From contig RYVZ01000025.1 in assembly GCA_003979345.1 (NCBI GenBank), positions 886 through 47,947 on the forward strand: a DNA stretch of 47,062 bases. The letters are read 5' to 3'. The notes beneath the pieces were generated by a model. That model searched no databases and was not told the DNA's origin. It saw only the letters and a program-made list of their open reading frames with translations. Source of the stretch: Lachnospiraceae bacterium. GTDB taxonomy: Bacteria > Bacillota > Clostridia > Lachnospirales > Lachnospiraceae. Positions 31,914 to 41,693 of the stretch are shown here, in pieces. Position 1 is the stretch's first letter. Each line of letters starts with the position of its first letter. A program made the translations under genes and the position numbers.

Positions 31914-33668
31914 ATGCGTAAAGCCATCGTTAAAACTATCCGGATATTCCGATTACTCAAACCTGCTTTTCATAAACGCTCCCTGATGATTCCGTTTCAT
32001 TGTCTGCTTTGTATCGGAGTAATCCTTTCCGATATTTTATTGCCGGTTTTTGCCATCCATACTGTCGGCAGGAACCGCCCTGTCTCCACGATCATTTTCA
32101 GTATCTCGCTTCTATTTTTATGCAGATTTGGATTAGGCGCTTTGGAACGTTTTATAAAACGACTTACGCAGGACGAATGCCGCTGCATCAATCACAGAGT
32201 AGAATGCCTGCTATCTGAAAAACTGATCTTGGCAGACTACCCGTTTCTTGAAGATAAAACATTTCTGGATGAGAAATCCGGCGCGACTTTTTCCGTCAAA
32301 AATTATAAAACTATTGATACGCTCCTACAGGGCTTATCTACCCTTTTATGCCAAGCGGTCGTATTAGTATTCAGCGGCAGTTATCTGCTACTTTCTCATC
32401 CCCTGCTTTTAGCTCTGATCTTAACCGGATTTTTACTTCAAATTATGATTAACCGGAAATTGAACAAAACGCTTGATCCCTATTTTGCTGATTTGTTTCC
32501 GATCAATCGAAGATTTCGCTGGCTTTCCTCATTAAAACTTGACATTTCCCGCCAAAAAGATATCCGCATGCACAAAATGACGGAACTCCTAGACAAAAAA
32601 GCACGGCAGTATAACGATTTGACCTGCGGCATTTTTGATGAAATGAATAAAATCACATGTAAATCTGTCATCAAAACTCATTTTGTAAACACAATCTGTA
32701 TGTACGCCGGTTACCTGTATAATGCGCTCAATATGCTTTCGGGTAATATGTCCATTGGCGCTTTTTTGTCCATCAATACCCTTTTAGGCGAGCTGAACAG
32801 CACCTTGTCATCAATCGGTGACAACTATACCTCCTGCGAACAGATGCTGGCCTATCTTGACCCGGTTATGTCCCTATTATCGCGCAGTTTCCCCGAAAGC
32901 GGCACCTCGGCTTTAGATCAAATAGAAACTATCGAATTCAAAAATGTATCTTTTCAATACCCGGCGGACTCTCGTCCCATCCTAAACAATATCTCTTTCA
33001 AAATATCAAAAGGAGAACGCGTCGCACTGGTCGGTTTGAACGGGGCCGGAAAAACAACCCTCGTCAAACTGCTGTGCCGATTCTATACTCCGACGTTAGG
33101 AACAATCCTCATAAATGGAGTTGACATCACTTCATTTCAGAGAGAACAGTATCTTTCCAAATTGTCGGTCATTTTTCAAGACTTTACTCTTTTCGATTTC
33201 TCTGTTCGGGAAAATATCACGCTCAATATGGCTTACAGCTCTGACAAATTTCTTCATGCCATTCATGCCGCAGATTTCTCACTGGATCAAAGCATCCATC
33301 GCAATACCATGATTGGTCCGCAGACAAACCTCGACGGAATATTACTGTCCGGCGGACAAAGTCAGCGTTTGGCAATGGCGCGCGCTATATACAGGGACGG
33401 TGATGTTTTCATTCTTGACGAGCCCGATTCCAGCGTTGACCCTCTTGTTGAATATCATCTCTATCAAAAATATAATGACATAACAAACAACAGAACATCA
33501 CTGTTCATCTCTCACAGAATGATCACCACACAATTCTGTGACAAAATACTTGTACTGGATAACGGCACCATTGCCGCTTTCCTGCCGCCTTCCGCGCTCT
33601 TACAAGATACGGATTCTTTGTATTATCATTTGTATGAGTTGCAAAAGAATCAGCTTTTATCCATTTAG
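31914..33668 (+). CDS. ABC exporter half-transporter 2 (membrane + ATPase)
   Basis: The 584-residue protein has the same layout as its upstream neighbour: membrane helices over roughly residues 25-310, then an ATPase domain with Walker A GLNGAGKTT near residue 373, signature LSGGQSQR near residue 478, Walker B FILDEP and a switch His in FISHRM. ATG 31914 is chosen because GGAGG lies eight bases upstream; earlier in-frame GTG and ATG codons overlap the previous stop and have no site. Both members keep the catalytic Glu after Walker B, so both ATP sites may be active. No clear terminator follows the TAG. Confidence 0.9.
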   Translation: MRKAIVKTIRIFRLLKPAFHKRSLMIPFHCLLCIGVILSDILLPVFAIHTVGRNRPVSTIIFSISLLFLCRFGLGALERFIKRLTQDECRCINHRVECLLSEKLILADYPFLEDKTFLDEKSGATFSVKNYKTIDTLLQGLSTLLCQAVVLVFSGSYLLLSHPLLLALILTGFLLQIMINRKLNKTLDPYFADLFPINRRFRWLSSLKLDISRQKDIRMHKMTELLDKKARQYNDLTCGIFDEMNKITCKSVIKTHFVNTICMYAGYLYNALNMLSGNMSIGAFLSINTLLGELNSTLSSIGDNYTSCEQMLAYLDPVMSLLSRSFPESGTSALDQIETIEFKNVSFQYPADSRPILNNISFKISKGERVALVGLNGAGKTTLVKLLCRFYTPTLGTILINGVDITSFQREQYLSKLSVIFQDFTLFDFSVRENITLNMAYSSDKFLHAIHAADFSLDQSIHRNTMIGPQTNLDGILLSGGQSQRLAMARAIYRDGDVFILDEPDSSVDPLVEYHLYQKYNDITNNRTSLFISHRMITTQFCDKILVLDNGTIAAFLPPSALLQDTDSLYYHLYELQKNQLLSI

Positions 33669-33716
33669 GGAAACGACTCATCCCCGCTTCCCTTCCATAT
33701 GATTTCTGTTTTATCC

Positions 33717-34661
33717 TTAGAGCTGCTCCGACCAATAGCTCTTATATCCTTCACCGAAGATCTCATTCGCGCTGGAAACGATGAGAAACGCTCTCGCGTC
33801 TTCTTCTTTCACGATATTGATGACCTCCGGCGACCGCTGTTTTCGTGTCGCGCAGAGAATGATCATTTTGTTTTTTTCCGTGTAAGCGCCCTCACCTTCG
33901 AGATAAGTCACACCAATATTCAATTCTTCCATGAGCCGGCTGGCGATCTGGACGTGCTTATCACTGATAATGTAAATCAGGCGTGCCTCATCCTGACCGT
34001 ATAAGATCACATCCATGACTTTCGCATCGAGCGCAATGACAATTCCGGCGTAAACCGCGAGTGTTAAGTTTTGGAATACAAATCCGGATGCGATCACGAC
34101 CAGCATATCTAAGACCAAAAAGATCGAACCGGACTTTAAGTACGGATATTTCAACCGTAAGAGCTTCACGATAATGTCCATGCCGCCGGTTGTTCCGCCT
34201 GCCCGGAATACAAGACCGATACCTGTTCCGACTGCGATGCCGCCGAGTACCACCGCACAGATCAGATCGTTTGTGACCGGAGGAATCGTACTGAGCAGAT
34301 TCGTAAACAGGGACGTCATGACTGTTGCATAACAGGTTTTGATGATAAACTTTCTGCCGAGCTTCCACCAGCCGAACACCAGTAACGGAATATTGATGAT
34401 CAAGATCCATGTACCGGTCGGGATCGGCGTGAAACGGCTCAGCATGATCGAAATACCGGACACGCCTCCCGGCGCCAGGTCATTCGGATCGATCAGCAGA
34501 CTGATCCCGGCAGAATAAATCAGCGTACCGATCGTAATGAGAAACAATGCCCTCAAAATGGTCCTGATGCGCCTGATCCGATTCATATGTTTCTTTTCAC
34601 GATCATCCTTTTCCTGATCAAGATGATGTTTGTCCAAATTCTTCTTTACCTGATTCTCCAT
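33717..34661 (-). CDS. YitT family membrane protein (DUF2179)
   Basis: The 314-residue protein has a charged N-terminus (about 40 residues), about five transmembrane helices with the PNDLAPGGVSGISIML segment near residue 58 and a GRAGGTTGGMDII-like segment near residue 150 (here FRAGGTTGG), and a cytoplasmic C-terminal DUF2179 domain with GEGAYTEKNKMI. The family is of unknown function, and is widespread in Firmicutes. It starts 12 bases after ilvA, so it is probably in the same transcript. Confidence 0.9.
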   Translation of the reverse strand: MENQVKKNLDKHHLDQEKDDREKKHMNRIRRIRTILRALFLITIGTLIYSAGISLLIDPNDLAPGGVSGISIMLSRFTPIPTGTWILIINIPLLVFGWWKLGRKFIIKTCYATVMTSLFTNLLSTIPPVTNDLICAVVLGGIAVGTGIGLVFRAGGTTGGMDIIVKLLRLKYPYLKSGSIFLVLDMLVVIASGFVFQNLTLAVYAGIVIALDAKVMDVILYGQDEARLIYIISDKHVQIASRLMEELNIGVTYLEGEGAYTEKNKMIILCATRKQRSPEVINIVKEEDARAFLIVSSANEIFGEGYKSYWSEQL

Positions 34662-34673
34662 GCCGTTTCCCTC

Positions 34674-35897
34674 TTAAATCACCGTGCGCACCGCTTTGGG
34701 GCTGTAACCGTTTTTCTCAAGCTCCTGCATGATCTGCGATTTATGTTCCGTTCCGAACGCTTCGATCGTAATGCGCAGCTCCACTGCCGCGTTCCGGTTG
34801 ATCGATACAAACTGGTTATGCTCAAGCTTAATGACATTACCATTCAGCTCCGCGATCACATTTGCCACGCGGCTCAGTTCTCCCGGCTTATCCGGCAGGA
34901 GCGTCGATACCGTAAAAATGCGATCCCTCAGGATCAATCCCTGCTGCACGACTGAGGACATGGTGATGACATCCATATTGCCGCCGCTTAAGATGGAAAC
35001 CACTTTCTTTCCCTGCACTTCAAGCTGCTTCAATGCTGCAACTGTAAGGAGTCCCGAATTCTCGACCACCATTTTATGATTTTCAACCATATCAAGGAAT
35101 GCGACGACCAGATCCGCATCCTCCACGGTAATAATATCGTCTAAATTCTCTTTTATATACGGAAACAGCTTTTCCCCCGGTGTCTTTACCGCCGTACCGT
35201 CTGCAATCGTACTGACAGAAGGAAGCGTCATTACTTGATCTTTCTGCAGGGATACCTGCATGCAGTTCGCGCCTGCCGGCTCCACACCGATCACTTTAAT
35301 CTTCGGATTGAGCTGCTTTGCCAGCGTGGAAACGCCGGTCGCCAGCCCGCCGCCTCCGATGGGAACCACAATCATATCAACGACCGGCAGTTCCTTGAAA
35401 ATCTCCATGGCGATCGTACCCTGACCTGTCGCTACTGCCAGATCATCAAACGGGTGGATAAACGTATATCCGTGCTCGTCGGCAAGCTCATACGCACGTG
35501 CACATGCCTCGTCATACACATCGCCATATAATACGACTTCCGCGCCATAGCTTTTTGTACGGTTTACTTTGATGAGCGGCGTTGTCGTCGGCATGACGAT
35601 CACAGCCTTTACACCGAAACACTGCGCCGCATAGGCAACACCCTGCGCATGATTTCCGGCAGACGCCGTGATAATGCCCCGCGCACGTTCCTCTTCGGTC
35701 AGCGTCGTCATCTTGTAATAGGCACCTCTCACCTTATAAGCGCCTGTAAACTGCATATTCTCCGGCTTCAGATACACTTTATTGCCAGTCTGTCTGCTGT
35801 AAAAATCACTGTAGATCAATTTCGTCTCGCTCGTTACTTTGCGTACGATCTCGGACGCTTCCTCAAAACGCTCCAACGTCAGCATTTCCGTGCCCAT
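34674..35897 (-). CDS. ilvA: Threonine ammonia-lyase with C-terminal ACT domain
   Basis: The 407-residue protein is a fold type II PLP enzyme. The PLP lysine lies in TGAYKVRGAYYKM (about residue 55), the ASAGNHAQGVAYAA substrate loop near residue 80 and the VPIGGGGLATG phosphate loop near residue 180. A single ACT domain covers about residues 330-405. This is the medium-length form that deaminates threonine to 2-oxobutanoate, for isoleucine synthesis or catabolism; the ACT domain suggests allosteric control by an amino acid. GGAGG lies six bases before the ATG. Whether it is biosynthetic (ilvA) or catabolic (tdcB) cannot be settled from this context. Confidence 0.92.
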   Translation of the reverse strand: MGTEMLTLERFEEASEIVRKVTSETKLIYSDFYSRQTGNKVYLKPENMQFTGAYKVRGAYYKMTTLTEEERARGIITASAGNHAQGVAYAAQCFGVKAVIVMPTTTPLIKVNRTKSYGAEVVLYGDVYDEACARAYELADEHGYTFIHPFDDLAVATGQGTIAMEIFKELPVVDMIVVPIGGGGLATGVSTLAKQLNPKIKVIGVEPAGANCMQVSLQKDQVMTLPSVSTIADGTAVKTPGEKLFPYIKENLDDIITVEDADLVVAFLDMVENHKMVVENSGLLTVAALKQLEVQGKKVVSILSGGNMDVITMSSVVQQGLILRDRIFTVSTLLPDKPGELSRVANVIAELNGNVIKLEHNQFVSINRNAAVELRITIEAFGTEHKSQIMQELEKNGYSPKAVRTVI

Positions 35898-35992
35898 CGT
35901 AATCCTCCACTTCTGTTCTTTCTTTATTCAATATCCATGTCCCGTAACCGTTCACATCCGTTTGTTCCGTTTCACGGCCTCACTGTTTTTCT

Positions 35993-36988
35993 TCACATTC
36001 GCGTTTCGTTATCGCCCGCGTCTGCATCATGATCTTCCATTTCCGTACCGTTATTGTCATCCGCCTTGTCAAACAGCGCTTCCACAAATTCTTTTGGGTT
36101 GAACTTCTGAAGATCATCCATGTGTTCCCCGACACCGATATATTTCACCGGCACCTGAAGCTCTGACTGGATCGCTACCGCAATACCGCCCTTCGCCGTC
36201 CCGTCCATTTTCGTCAGAACGATCCCGGTCAAATCCGTTACGTCTCCGAATTCCCGAGCCTGAACCAACGCGTTCTGCCCCGTTGTCCCGTCCAAAACAA
36301 CCAAATTTTCACGGTGAGCATCCGGAAACTCACGGTCAATGATACGGTTCATCTTTCGAAGCTCTTCCATTAAGTTTTTCTTATTATGAAGCCGCCCTGC
36401 CGTATCACAGATCAGCACATCCGTACCGCGCGCCTTTGCCGCGTTGACCGCATCGTAGATCACAGACGCCGGATCGGCGCCTTCTTTTCCTCCGATCATC
36501 TCAACACCCGCGCGTGCGCACCACTCCGAGAGCTGTTCGCCCGCCGCCGCGCGAAACGTATCCGCTGCTGCAATGAGCACCTTTTTTCCCTGCGATTTGA
36601 GTTGTCCTGCCAGCTTGCCGACCGAAGTGGTCTTACCGACGCCGTTTACGCCGACGATCATGATGACCGCCTGCCTGTTCTCAAATTCATATGCCGCTTC
36701 GCCTACCTGCATCTGTTCGCAAATGCTGTCGATCAGAAGCTGCCTGCACGCCGCCGGTTCTTTGATATGCTGCTCCTTTACCTGTTTTTTCAAACGCTCC
36801 AAAATATCCGATGTCGCATTGACTCCCATATCTCCCATGATCATCAGTTCTTCCAGTTCTTCATAAAAATCATCGTCGATACTGCTGAAACCTCCGAACA
36901 CCGAATCCATGCCGCGTACAATGGAATCCCTTGTCTTGGTCAGTCCCGCTTTCAGGCGGCCGAAAAATCCTTTTTTTTCTTCTCCCAT
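35993..36988 (-). CDS. ftsY: Signal recognition particle receptor FtsY
   Basis: The 331-residue protein has a short acidic/basic N-terminus, then the NG domain: N helices to about residue 100, P-loop GVNGVGKTT near residue 113, DTAGR near residue 195 and TKMDGTAKGG near residue 260. It has a short N-terminal A region and a tail rich in Asp and Glu (about 20 residues) after the conserved domain. FtsY docks ribosome-SRP complexes at the membrane. It lies 13 bases downstream of smc. Confidence 0.97.
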   Translation of the reverse strand: MGEEKKGFFGRLKAGLTKTRDSIVRGMDSVFGGFSSIDDDFYEELEELMIMGDMGVNATSDILERLKKQVKEQHIKEPAACRQLLIDSICEQMQVGEAAYEFENRQAVIMIVGVNGVGKTTSVGKLAGQLKSQGKKVLIAAADTFRAAAGEQLSEWCARAGVEMIGGKEGADPASVIYDAVNAAKARGTDVLICDTAGRLHNKKNLMEELRKMNRIIDREFPDAHRENLVVLDGTTGQNALVQAREFGDVTDLTGIVLTKMDGTAKGGIAVAIQSELQVPVKYIGVGEHMDDLQKFNPKEFVEALFDKADDNNGTEMEDHDADAGDNETRM

Positions 36989-37001
36989 GTTTTGCCCTCT
37001 C

Positions 37002-40000
37002 TTATGCGTCCAGCTCCTTATCGATCAGATCCACGCTGACAAGCGCGGAAATACCCTTTTCCTGCATGGTGATACCGTACAGCCGGTCAACCTTTTCCAT
37101 TGTGCCTCGTCTGTGCGTGATCACAATAAATTGTGTATGCTTTGTCAGCTTATGTAAGTATTTGGCAAAACGCCCGACATTATTCTCATCCAGTGCCGCC
37201 TCGATCTCATCCAGCAGACAGAACGGAGACGGTTTTAAGTTCTGGATGGCAAAGAGCAGAGCGATCGCAGTCAGCGCCTTTTCCCCGCCGGACATCTGCA
37301 TCATATTCTGAAGCTTCTTACCGGGCGGCTGCGCGATAATGCGGATGCCCGCCTCCAGGATATCCTCGTCCTCCTGAAGCTCCAGCTCGCCTTTTCCTCC
37401 GCCGAACAGTTCCTTGAACACCTTGTCAAACTCGCGGCAGATGTCCCCGAATTTTTCCTTAAACTGCTGGCGCATTGCGGTGTCGAGCTCTTCTATGATA
37501 TGCTCTAAGGTCTTTTCAGCCTCCACAAGGTCGTCATGCTGTGTCTTTAAGAAATTATAACGCTCCGACAAATTTTTATAGTCCTCGATCGCGTTGACAT
37601 TGACATCGCCCAGTTTACGTATCTCGTCCTTTAAGCGCGTGATCTCTTTTTTCATGGCGGATAAGTCGGTCATTGCCTCGTCCCTTAGCCCCGCCGCATC
37701 GCTTAAGGTAATCTCATACTCATCCCACATGTAATTGATCTGCGATTCAATTGATTCCTCCAAACGCTCCTTCTGTGCGTTTAATCGATAGACTTCCTTA
37801 TCAAGCGCATTTATCCGCGCAGATAATTCTTCCCGCTCGCTGAAAAAATTCTTCTGCTTTGCGCTCAATTCCTCGCGGCGCGCAGTATCCTCCTGCAGCT
37901 TTTTCTCGGTTTCGCTCTGCGTCGCATGGGACGCCTCGATCGTCTGCAATATCTGCTCGATGCTCTCCCTCTTTTTCGCAACATTCTCATCGTTGCTGCG
38001 AAGTCCCTCCCTGATCTGCGCAAGATCGGTTTCAAGCCGGAGCAGCTCACCGTCGATACGATCCACATTCTGCTGTATGAACTCCTGACGCTGCATAAGT
38101 TTCTGAACTTCCACATCCCACCCGGACACTTTAGCTGCCTGTTCGCTCTCGTTTACCCGGATTTCTTCCAATATACCTTGGGATTCCCCGATCTTTTGGG
38201 TCAGTTCGCGCTCAAGCTCCTCGGATTCGGCAAGCTTTGCTGCCGCCGTTTTCTTCTCTTTGGCAATCTCGCTGATCTTTTCCTCAATATCCCCCTGTTC
38301 CGTCTTCAGCGTACCGAAATCTTTCTCGGTTTCCTCCCTGCGTTCCTGTGCCTTGATGACATTTAAGCGCGCCGTGTTCTGGGCGATAAACATTTCCTGT
38401 ATCCGGCTCTTCACATTCTCAAGATCGGAGCGGAGTCCGTTTCTCTCCTGCTTGATGCTCTCAATCTTATTCAGGCATTCCTCCACCTGCTTCTTTAAGT
38501 CCCCGACCTTCTTCTCCAGCTCATCCATCTCGCGGCGTCTTCCGAGCAGATTCGAATTGTTCTTAAACGCGCCGCCGCTGATCGCTCCGCCCGGCACAAG
38601 CAGTTCGCCTTCGATCGTCACCATGCGGATGCCGTAATCAAATTTTCTCGCGATCTTCACTGCATTGTCCACATTATCTACGACCAGTATCCTGCCAAGC
38701 ATGGATTTTGCGACATTGCGGTAACGCGGATCCGTCTTCACAAGTTCATCTGCCATACCGACCACGCCCTTTTCTTTCAGCGCGCCGGGATTCTTAAATT
38801 CTTGCGGATTCGTAATACTTGTAAGCGGCAAAAACGTCGCGCGCCCGAAACGGTTCTCTTTTAGGAACGCGATCATCCGTTTTGCGGTCTCCTCGTCGTC
38901 AGTCACAATATTCTGAATATTTCCTCCGAGCGCCGTCTCAATCGCAGTCTCATACTTTTTATCCACTTTAATAATATCGGCGACAACGCCGATAATGCCT
39001 TTTTCCTTTTCTTTGCGCTCCATCACGCGGCGGATGCTGTTGCCGTATCCCTCATAGCGCTCCGTTAAGTTCATGATCGCGTCAAGCTTAGACTTCTCTT
39101 GATGATACTGCTCCTGCGCCTTTACAAGCTTCGCATCCGTGCCGGAGAGTTCCCCTTTGATTTCTTCCTGCCGTGATTCCATGCGCTTTTTTTCCTGATT
39201 GAGCGCCGTGATCTCCCCTGTCACGCGCTCAAATTCCGCCTCAAGCTCCTTGATTACGGCTTCCTGCTCCTCCTCGTCGGAACGGGCTCGCAGCAGTCTG
39301 CTGTTCAATTCGGCTTTTCTGATCTGGATCTGTTCCATCATGGAGTCCAGACGACCTAACTGCGTTTTGATCGTCGCGCGTTCGTTCAGCGCCTGAATAA
39401 TCGTATTTTTGTCCGTCTCTATGCCGCTGTTTAGCTCCTCGATCCGGTTCTGTACGGCAAGCAGCGCCTCTCTCGCGCTCTCTCGCGCCTTACCCGTCTC
39501 CGCAAGCTTGTCGTCAATATTTTTCTTGTCGGTCAGAACGGATTCTTTTTCCACATTTTTTAAGCGGATATCTTCATTGAGGCTGTCCATTCTCGTCTGA
39601 AAATGCGTCTTATTTCCCTCCGCCGAATGAATCTGCTCTTTTAAGACATTGATCTCGCCTTCCAGCTTTCCGCGCAGCACGGATGTATCCGTGAGCGATG
39701 TTCTCCCTGTTTCGATCGCTGCATTCAATTCTTCGATCGTCTGCTCAATCTGTTCGTATTCACTCTTGATCCTGCCGTGGCGCTCGCTCGTCTGAGCAAG
39801 ATCGCTGCCCGCGATCTCATATTTCTCCGCGACTTCCGTCAGCTGTTCCCGCACACGCTGATTCTCCAAAAGGAACACGTTGACATCGTAATTTTTTAGT
39901 TCCTCCCTTTTCCGTAAGTAGATTTTTGCCTTTTCCGACTGCTTTTCAAGCGGTTCCAGCTGCTTCTCCTGTTCCGCTAAAATATCGCTCACGCGCACCA

Positions 40001-40562
40001 GATTCTGCTGCTCGTCGGCAAGTTTTTTCTGCGCAGTCAGCTTGCGCCGTTTGAATTTAACGATACCCGCCGCTTCATCAAACAATTCCCGCCTGTCCTC
40101 AGGCTTTCCGCTTAAGATCTGATCGATCTGTCCCTGCCCGATGATGGAATATCCTTCTTTTCCGATTCCCGTATCGTAAAACAGTTCGTTGACGTCTTTC
40201 AGCCGACAGGGCGCGCCGTTGATCAGGTACTCGCTCTCCCCCGAACGGTACAGTCTTCTCGCGACTGTCACCTCGTCATAATCGATTGCAAGCTGATGAT
40301 CCGTATTGTCCAGCGTGATCGCAACATAGGCAAATCCAAGCGGTTTTCGCGTTTCCGTCCCCGAAAAAATAACGTCCTGCATGGACGCCCCGCGAAGCTG
40401 TCTGATCCGCTGTTCTCCAAGCACCCAGCGAACCGCATCTGCAACATTGCTTTTTCCGGAACCGTTTGGACCAACAATTCCCGTGATGCCATTGTGAAAA
40501 CGGAATACGATCTTATTTGCAAAGGACTTAAATCCCTGTACCTCGATGCTTTTTAAGTACAT
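37002..40562 (-). CDS. smc: Chromosome segregation protein SMC
   Basis: The 1186-residue protein has the complete SMC plan: N-terminal ATPase half with GPNGSGKSNVADAVRW (near residue 32), a first coiled coil (about 165-500), a hinge (about 515-660), a second coiled coil to about residue 1020 and a C-terminal ATPase half with MSGGEKALTAIALL and CLLDEIEAALD. SMC with ScpA and ScpB condenses and segregates the chromosome. The start overlaps the rnc stop by ten bases, so the two are translationally coupled. Order rnc-smc-ftsY is standard for Firmicutes. Confidence 0.98.
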   Translation of the reverse strand: MYLKSIEVQGFKSFANKIVFRFHNGITGIVGPNGSGKSNVADAVRWVLGEQRIRQLRGASMQDVIFSGTETRKPLGFAYVAITLDNTDHQLAIDYDEVTVARRLYRSGESEYLINGAPCRLKDVNELFYDTGIGKEGYSIIGQGQIDQILSGKPEDRRELFDEAAGIVKFKRRKLTAQKKLADEQQNLVRVSDILAEQEKQLEPLEKQSEKAKIYLRKREELKNYDVNVFLLENQRVREQLTEVAEKYEIAGSDLAQTSERHGRIKSEYEQIEQTIEELNAAIETGRTSLTDTSVLRGKLEGEINVLKEQIHSAEGNKTHFQTRMDSLNEDIRLKNVEKESVLTDKKNIDDKLAETGKARESAREALLAVQNRIEELNSGIETDKNTIIQALNERATIKTQLGRLDSMMEQIQIRKAELNSRLLRARSDEEEQEAVIKELEAEFERVTGEITALNQEKKRMESRQEEIKGELSGTDAKLVKAQEQYHQEKSKLDAIMNLTERYEGYGNSIRRVMERKEKEKGIIGVVADIIKVDKKYETAIETALGGNIQNIVTDDEETAKRMIAFLKENRFGRATFLPLTSITNPQEFKNPGALKEKGVVGMADELVKTDPRYRNVAKSMLGRILVVDNVDNAVKIARKFDYGIRMVTIEGELLVPGGAISGGAFKNNSNLLGRRREMDELEKKVGDLKKQVEECLNKIESIKQERNGLRSDLENVKSRIQEMFIAQNTARLNVIKAQERREETEKDFGTLKTEQGDIEEKISEIAKEKKTAAAKLAESEELERELTQKIGESQGILEEIRVNESEQAAKVSGWDVEVQKLMQRQEFIQQNVDRIDGELLRLETDLAQIREGLRSNDENVAKKRESIEQILQTIEASHATQSETEKKLQEDTARREELSAKQKNFFSEREELSARINALDKEVYRLNAQKERLEESIESQINYMWDEYEITLSDAAGLRDEAMTDLSAMKKEITRLKDEIRKLGDVNVNAIEDYKNLSERYNFLKTQHDDLVEAEKTLEHIIEELDTAMRQQFKEKFGDICREFDKVFKELFGGGKGELELQEDEDILEAGIRIIAQPPGKKLQNMMQMSGGEKALTAIALLFAIQNLKPSPFCLLDEIEAALDENNVGRFAKYLHKLTKHTQFIVITHRRGTMEKVDRLYGITMQEKGISALVSVDLIDKELDA

Positions 40563-41266
40563 TCTATTGTAACCTTTCCTTCTTTTTTCATCTCGAGCAG
40601 TACCTGGTAGGCGGCTTCCTGCTCCGCCGCCTTTTTGCTTCTGCCCCGGCCGCAGGCTTTCACCTGTCCATCAATCAGTGCGTTCACAACGAACATCTTC
40701 TCATGTTCCGGCCCCTCCTCGGATACCAGCTCATAGGAAAGCATCGAACCCGGCGTTTTCTGAATCTGCTCCTGCAGAATCGTCTTGCTGTCATAAAAGA
40801 GCTGCTTGTCCTCTATGTCATTTAGAATAAACCGCATGATAAAAATTTTTGCCTGTGCGATCCCGCTGTCCAAATAAATCGCGCCGATGATCGCTTCCAT
40901 GACATCGCTCGTGATCGAGGCACGTCCCCTGCCTCCGGTCGCCGCTTCTCCTTTTCCCAAAAAAAGATAGCGCCCGAGTTCCAGATCCCTTGCACAATAA
41001 GCAAGCGCCGGCTCGCACACCATGGATGCCCTCAGCTTTGTGAGCTGTCCCTCCGGCAGTTTCGGATAACGCAGATATAAAAATTCACTCGTCACCAGTT
41101 CGAGCACCGCATCCCCCAAAAACTCCAGCCGCTCATAATCACTGCATTTATTGATCTTACGTTCATTTGCATAGGAACTATGCGTCAATGCCTGCTGCAA
41201 CAGATTTTCGTTATAAAAATGATAGCCGATGACTTCCTCCAGACGGCTTACCGTATACTCCTCCAT
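40553..41266 (-). CDS. rnc: Ribonuclease III
   Basis: The 237-residue protein has an RNase III catalytic domain with YERLEFLGDAVLEL near residue 45 (conserved Glu/Asp), an EAIIGAIYLD segment near residue 123, and a C-terminal dsRNA-binding domain (about 160-230) ending in a KKAAEQEAA motif. It cleaves double-stranded RNA in rRNA maturation and mRNA control. AGAGGGAATACGG precedes the ATG. It overlaps smc by ten bases. Confidence 0.97.
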   Translation of the reverse strand: MEEYTVSRLEEVIGYHFYNENLLQQALTHSSYANERKINKCSDYERLEFLGDAVLELVTSEFLYLRYPKLPEGQLTKLRASMVCEPALAYCARDLELGRYLFLGKGEAATGGRGRASITSDVMEAIIGAIYLDSGIAQAKIFIMRFILNDIEDKQLFYDSKTILQEQIQKTPGSMLSYELVSEEGPEHEKMFVVNALIDGQVKACGRGRSKKAAEQEAAYQVLLEMKKEGKVTIECT

Positions 41267-41358
41267 CCGTATTCCCTCTTTAACGTGTCTGTCTCTATTC
41301 CGCCCCTGTATAAATGCAAACTGGAGGTTTACAGAACAAACGGTTTCCCTGACCGAGT

Positions 41359-41589
41359 CTATCTGACTGACTCCTTCAGCAGCGCAAGCGCCTCTCCTAC
41401 CGTGCTGATCTCCTCTACCTTTTGGGGGTCTAACGTGATGTCAAACTCGTCTTCCACACCCATCATGATCTGGTACACATCAAGCGAATCTGCTCCCAGG
41501 TCTTCCATAAAAGTTGTCTTTAGCTCTATTTCCTTCGGATCAACGTTCAAAACAGAAGCGATCACCTGCTTTAGCTTTTCTAATTCCAT
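41359..41589 (-). CDS. acpP: Acyl carrier protein
   Basis: The 76-residue protein starts MELEKLKQVI and carries the phosphopantetheine attachment Ser in GADSLD (Ser near residue 36). It carries acyl chains for fatty-acid synthesis and donates them to PlsX. ATG 41589 has AAGG about seven bases upstream; the longer frame upstream has no ribosome site. Gap to plsX is 104 bases. Confidence 0.96.
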   Translation of the reverse strand: MELEKLKQVIASVLNVDPKEIELKTTFMEDLGADSLDVYQIMMGVEDEFDITLDPQKVEEISTVGEALALLKESVR

Positions 41590-41693
41590 GCTAAAACCTT
41601 CTTTCGTTTGATTTTCACCCGGCAGTTTTCCTGTCCCGGAAAATCGTTCCTTTTTCACACGCCGCTTATCTGGCGGTATGCTTCTTCATGCCG

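Noticed and set aside
33669..33716. Terminator after the second exporter gene
   Set aside because: Only a GGGAA/TTCCC pairing with a long loop and no T-run is visible, which is too weak to call.
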